Assembly: GCA_964036155.1 (NCBI GenBank)
Contig: OZ038423.1
Span: 36,533,249-36,597,248, forward strand
Direction of reading: 5' to 3'
DNA: 64,000 nt
DNA from: Diploscapter coronatus
Lineage: Eukaryota > Nematoda > Chromadorea > Rhabditida > Rhabditidae
The position numbers and the translations under genes were made by a program. The notes beneath the pieces were generated by a model. It saw only the letters and a program-made list of their open reading frames with translations, did no database searches and had not been told where the DNA came from. This document shows positions 59,101 through 64,000 of the stretch, piece after piece; the stretch's first letter is position 1; the number at the start of each line of letters is the position of its first letter.

Positions 59101-62100
59101 GAGCGACGCCAGCCCTGTTCACGGAAATGGGCGAGTTGAGCAGCAACGAGTGGAGAGAAACCGCCAGATGGGTGAAATTTGAAGAGGATGTCGAGCAAGG
59201 TGAAAATTATCTTCATCAAAAAATCTTCTTTTTAAAATTGAACAATATTTTTTATTAGGATTTTTCAAGTTGTAATTGTATCTCATCACTAATTAGACCA
59301 AACAATGAGTGACAAAGATTCCCGTTGTAGAAGAAAAATTGCAAAATATGCTAATTTTTAACTTAAACTTTTTTAAATTCACTATCCTGGATCAAGCAAT
59401 AAATGATAATTTATTATTATTTTAAAAAAATAATAATAAAGTAAATAAAAATTGAAATATTTGAGGCGGTAACCGCTGGTCCAAACCCCACGTCGCTACT
59501 CTCTCCCTGCACTCCCTGTTCCAGCTGAGAAGTTGCCTTATGAACGGGCTCTTTCTGAACGATCTCGATAAATCTGACATGCCTGGGATTATCGGTTGAA
59601 AATGTGCAAGAATAGGCATTTTGGAGTGTTTAATTTTCAGACGCTTTAATAGACGCGTTCCTGAAGAGTGGCGACATCGACAAGGAAATGGTGGACGAAC
59701 TCAGGGAGATACTCAACAGAAAGCACGTACATCAGTATGAACAGGTAGGAATTCGAATATTTTATTATTTTGAAGAACTTTATGACATCTTTTCGTTTTT
59801 TACCTCTTATAGAATTTGTTCTTTCAAGGATTTTCTTATCAGATGATATAATATTGCAAAACTACTACTATTCCTTCGAATACGAGCTAGAATTTACTCC
59901 AAAACGGCGATTTTTCTTTCTTTTAAGTTAGAGTTTTCCTGTTTCAAGCTAGAAACACCTAACCAAGACTAAAATCGGCTGGGACGGATCTCTGAATTTG
60001 CGAGAGCGAGCGTTTTTTCAAGCCACGCGGGAAACGCTTCAGCAGACAAAACTGATCTCTGAAATAAGAAGGAACGAGAGAGTATGACAGATGAAGAGAT
60101 GCAGACAATCAGACAGAGCAAGAAGGCTTCTGGTCGCTGGCTCTCTTACGAATATGCTCTTTTGTTCTTTGTCACTCTCTGAATCGCATATACTATCTTT
60201 CGAGTTTCTCTCTCTCTGATTTCTATCAAAGTTCAATGCTATTCTGCCTGATTCATCCTTAACGTCAACCTGCTTATCGCTTCAGACGTAAAAGCTCATA
60301 AATAAATTGCATGCGCGCCCACTAATAAATTCACGCCTAAATTTGCGAGGCGCCATAAAGCAATGGGTTGAGGACACCAAAAATAAGACAGTCTGATCGA
60401 AACGAAATGGGCAATTCCTGACAAATATTCGATGATTTTGATTGACGGGTTTCAATCATCTAAAAATACGAAAAGAGGAACTCTGATCTCAAAGATGATT
60501 GCATTTGTCCTTACAATTCTGATTTTAAAATTTCAATCCATCTTTAAACTAGACTATTTGATGAATATTCTATTTTTCAAAATATAGATGTTTTTCAGGC
60601 CAAGAAAAATGGAGGGGCGAGCGGCGAAAAGTCTGGTGGATTCCTCAGCACAGTCAGATCTATCTCCGATATGGGCAGATCGCTCTCGCACGGGAGGAAT
60701 CTCGGAAAAATTGAAGAAGAAACAAAAGGAGGGTCCGCCGTCAATTTGGAACTTCCGAAGGTGGAAATTGCGATTTTTAAAGGGAAAAATCCTCCTTTGA
60801 AGAATGTTAATAAAATGGCTAAAGTTCGAACTTTCAGGTGGAATCCCTGCCGAAAGAGATGTCGAAAGAGGATTCTGCATCGGATGTCTCGAAAGGAAAT
60901 ATCCATTTCCTGAAGAAACTGCCTCCTGGAGTCGAAGCCAGCAATGTTCTTATTGGGGAGGTTAGAATTTGTATCCATTTTGAAAGACAATTTTCTAAAA
61001 AATGTTGATTTTATGAAAATTTTCTGATCTGATGAAAAATTAAAAAAAAAAAAAAAGAAAAAAAGACGCTGTTTTAGGTGGACTTCCTACACCGTCATAT
61101 CTGTGCGTTCATTCGATTGAAGAAGGCTTACCAATTGGGGGATCTGACCGAGGTGCCAGTGCCGAGCAGATTCATCTTTCTGCTGCTCGGCCCCACCGGC
61201 CACGGACAGCAGTACAAGGAGATCGGCAGAGCCATTTCCACGCTCATGGCTGACGAGGTGAATTGTTGGGAACCAATTAGAAGAATCAAATGATTTTCTT
61301 GAACAAAAAAAAAAAGTTTTTCTTCTTCAACTTCAAGAATTTTTCGAAAAAGTCTATTTATTGCGTAAATGTTGCCGAGTTACAATAATTTGTATTATTT
61401 CCGATATTCCACGACGTCGCTTACGGCGCCAGAAACAAGGCGGATCTTCTCGATGGTGTTGACGAATTCCTCGACTCCGTCACAGTGCTGCCCCCCGGCG
61501 AATGGGATCCGAATATTCGAATCGAACCGCCCAACAAACTGCCCTCACAGGAAAAACGAAAACAGGCTAGATTTTTCTCTGTAAAAGACGAATTTTTAAA
61601 CATTCAGGTTGGACAAGAACTCCTGCTAGAGGTCGGCAGCAAAAAGCAGAAAAAGGTGAAAATAGAGGATGAAGAGGAAGGTTGGTATTCGAAATTTTCT
61701 CTAAAAATGAAGGTTATTAAATTTTGGACTGAAATTTCATCGCATTTTTATGCTTGATTTATGAAATTAAAAAATCTTGATTTTCCTAAAATAGATTTTG
61801 TTTTAATTTTGGATCAAATTCGCCTAGTTTTTTTTGCCTTTTATCTTGATGAAGTTAGCAAAAATCACTTTTGAAGAAATTCGAATTTTTTAAATTTCAG
61901 GCCATGGCCAAGATCCAGCCCTGAAAAGAACGGGCAAATTATTTGGTGGTCTTATGTTGGACATCAAGAGAAAGGCGCCTCACTACGTCTCTGACTTCAC
62001 GGACGCGTTCAACGTCCAATGTCTCGCCTCCGTTGGATTCATGTAGGATAATTAAACTAATTAAAGCAATTAAATTAGATAACCAGGGCAATTAACTCAA

Positions 62101-64000
62101 GTTAATTGGTGTATTTTAGGTACTTCGGTCTACTAGCGCCAATCGTCACTTTCGGCGGTCTTTTGGAGGAAGCCACCCACCAGCGAATGGCCGCTATGGA
62201 GAATTTGTTTGGAGGTAAAAAAAATCTTTCTCTGTATAAAAGAAAAGTTCTTGATGAATAGGTGAAATTTTGCTAGGTAAGAATAGTAAATTTAAGAAAA
62301 AGATTTTTGAAAGATTATAAAATCAAAAATGAAACTACGGAAATAGTTGCAATTTTCTGACGAATACAAAATGCTACCATTGTGCAACAATTTCCAGGAG
62401 CGATTTGCGGCGTGATCTACCATCTGTTCGCGGGCCAGCCCCTCACCATCATTGGCTCCACGGGCCCTGTGCTCGTCTTCGAGACCATCGTCTTCGATAT
62501 GTGCCAGCGCTTGGCCATCAAATATCTCAGCTTCCGATTTTGGGTAAGCAAATATGATTTTAAAAGTATATTTTGAAAGCAAAATCTGATAATTATGACT
62601 TTACAACGAAAAAATCAAGTTTCTTCGAAAGATGAAGTTTGATGATAAAATAATACTGATATAAAGGAAAAAGAGCAATGGATTTTTATGAAACATATCT
62701 GAAAGTTGAGGGTTTTCAGGTTCACGTTTGGACGGCGGCCATCATCTTCATTATCGTTGTGACGGACGCGAGTTCTTTGGTTTGGAGAATTCATCGATTT
62801 TTTAATAAAATAGAAGTTTTCAGGTCTCCTTCATCACTCGTTTCACAGAAGAGTCATTCGCCACCCTGATCGCGATTATTTTCATCTACGAGGCTATTAT
62901 GAAGTTGATCAAAATCAGCAACCAGTTGAATGTCATCCAGTACAATCGAACCAACCCCAATGGAATCTGTCTCTGCACCTTCCCGACAGGAAAACGTAGG
63001 TTTTTTTTCCAAATTTTATAAGATTCTATCTTTTGGAAAAATTATCTAAATGTAGAAATTCTTGAAGCTTTTTAATCATCCCATTACTTTGAAATTTGAT
63101 GATCTTTAAAATTCGAATTTTTCTAACCTACTTGAGAATTTTCGAATCTGTATCGCCTCTAACTAAAAATCAAAATTTTAGCCTCTGTGAGCATTCTGAA
63201 GGCTGGCGAGTACATCGAACGGAACAACCTGACGAAGATCGTGCCCTTCAACGAAACCTTTGTCGATTATTCAAAGGTCTGAGTGTAAAAATTAGGAAGA
63301 TTTGACAAATTGCCGACTTTCAGGCCTCTCTTGAACACTGCGTGGCTATCGGAGGCGCTTACACGGGCGATGCGTGCTTCAAACTGTGGGACAAATTGCT
63401 GATGTCCGTTCTCCTCTGCATCGGCACGTTCTTCTTGGCCACTAGTTTGAAGGTTAGCCTAGAAAATAGTAATGATAAACTGAATGATTAACAACTTCAT
63501 GGTATTTTGATCCATTATTTGTTTCTATTGTATTTTTTGAAAGACCGACAAGTCGAGTAAAAATAACTTATTTTTCGGATTCTTTACGAAAATTTCTTCA
63601 GAAAAACATGCATTTTGTTATAATTAACCATCACAGAACATGCGAAGCTCGCGCTATTTCCCGGCGAAGGTGCGCAAGCTCCTGTCGGACTTCGCAGTGA
63701 TGATCGCCATCGCTATCATGGCCGTCATCGACTTCCTCATGGGAATCAACACCCCCAAACTCAACGTGCCGAGGGAATTTAGAGTGAGTTTTAGAGGAAA
63801 AGTGTATTGCAAAGTTTTGCTTAATTTTCCCGAAGAAATTTCTTGTAAAACACTTGGGATGCTATATTTTATATTCAAGTGAGCTTAAATTGCAATTCAA
63901 CTACAATATTTATCACAGAGTTGATGTTTATAAGATTTAAAAAGATTTTTTCGAATGAAAATAATTTATGCCTTTTCAGCCAACCTGGGAAGGCAGAGGC
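56111..64000 (+). CDS. abts-1: SLC4 sodium-driven bicarbonate transporter, abts-like (3' end cut by window)
   Basis: From ATG 56111 ([20 protein letters not shown]) come a basic Ser-rich N terminus, then the SLC4 cytosolic domain: [118 protein letters not shown]. The membrane domain starts at [20 protein letters not shown] and includes [84 protein letters not shown] and [12 protein letters not shown]. This is closest to the NDCBE/NBC branch, which moves bicarbonate across the plasma membrane. About twenty exons are visible and the last is open at 64000. Two odd junctions: the exon IFHDVAYG starts at 61404 after TTTCCG instead of an AG acceptor, and a GC-AG intron is possible at 61566-61607. 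The start could lie further upstream. Confidence 0.9.
56530..56607. repeat. Inverted repeat, MITE-like (copy 2)
   Basis: TCACCCTCTTGTAATTCCTAC at the left pairs imperfectly with GGTGGGAACTACAAGGGTCG at the right, across about 35 nt, in an SLC4 intron. The right end, read in reverse (GACCCTTGTAGTTCCCACC), resembles the left end of the repeat in the cdk-10 intron (GACCCTTTGTAGTTAC). Confidence 0.55.
61039..61063. repeat. Poly(A)-rich tract
   Basis: A-homopolymer runs within the SLC4 intron just before the exon starting VDFLHRH. Homopolymer length here is likely to be unreliable. Confidence 0.8.

Overview
The window reads as nematode nuclear DNA. It has many small introns (about 33-50 nt, most ending TTTCAG), likely trans-splice acceptors directly upstream of start codons, and gene families typical of nematodes: EB-module secreted proteins, Hsp12, a cuticlin-type ZP protein, dysbindin, a CerS1-type ceramide synthase, dcp-66/GATAD2, cdk-10 and an abts-type SLC4 transporter. 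The species is not identifiable by eye; a free-living rhabditid-like nematode is a guess. All gene models below were assembled by hand from exons, reading frames and splice signals.

Layout. 0.2-3.2 kb, minus strand: a PB1-domain MEKK2/3-type kinase followed by dysbindin, probably one operon. 4.1-9.6 kb, plus: two secreted proteins (an EB/Cys-rich protein and a repeat-plus-C-type-lectin protein). 9.8-10.2 kb, minus: a 12-kDa small heat shock protein. 12.0-13.5 kb, plus: ceramide synthase. 15.1-17.6 kb, plus: ZP-domain cuticlin-like membrane protein. 18.1-19.5 kb, minus: Gly/Pro/Ala/Tyr repeat secreted protein. 22.0-23.0 kb, minus: KIAA1143-like small basic protein. 23-35 kb: a roughly 12-kb gene desert rich in polypyrimidine and promoter-like motifs. 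35.0-42.1 kb, plus: NuRD subunit p66 (GATAD2), carrying a 1.6-kb repeat element in one intron. 43.4-45.2 kb, minus: type II membrane nucleotide-sugar transferase. 46.2-48.9 kb, minus: C2H2 plus Brinker-type helix-turn-helix protein, head-to-head with cdk-10 (49.0-51.1 kb, plus). 51.1-56.1 kb: mostly non-coding. 56.1-64.0 kb, plus: SLC4 bicarbonate transporter, cut by the window end.

The genes are mostly independent housekeeping, signalling, chromatin, cuticle and ion-transport genes; only the MEKK/dysbindin pair and the C2H2/cdk-10 promoter show linkage in the sequence. The most unusual structures are the p66-intron element, flanked by inverted tandem arrays of a 20-bp unit; several hairpin-type inverted repeats in introns; a run of GC-AG introns; and a handful of odd splice or frame breaks (lectin gene, ZP gene, SLC4 gene) that are either local sequence errors or real lesions.
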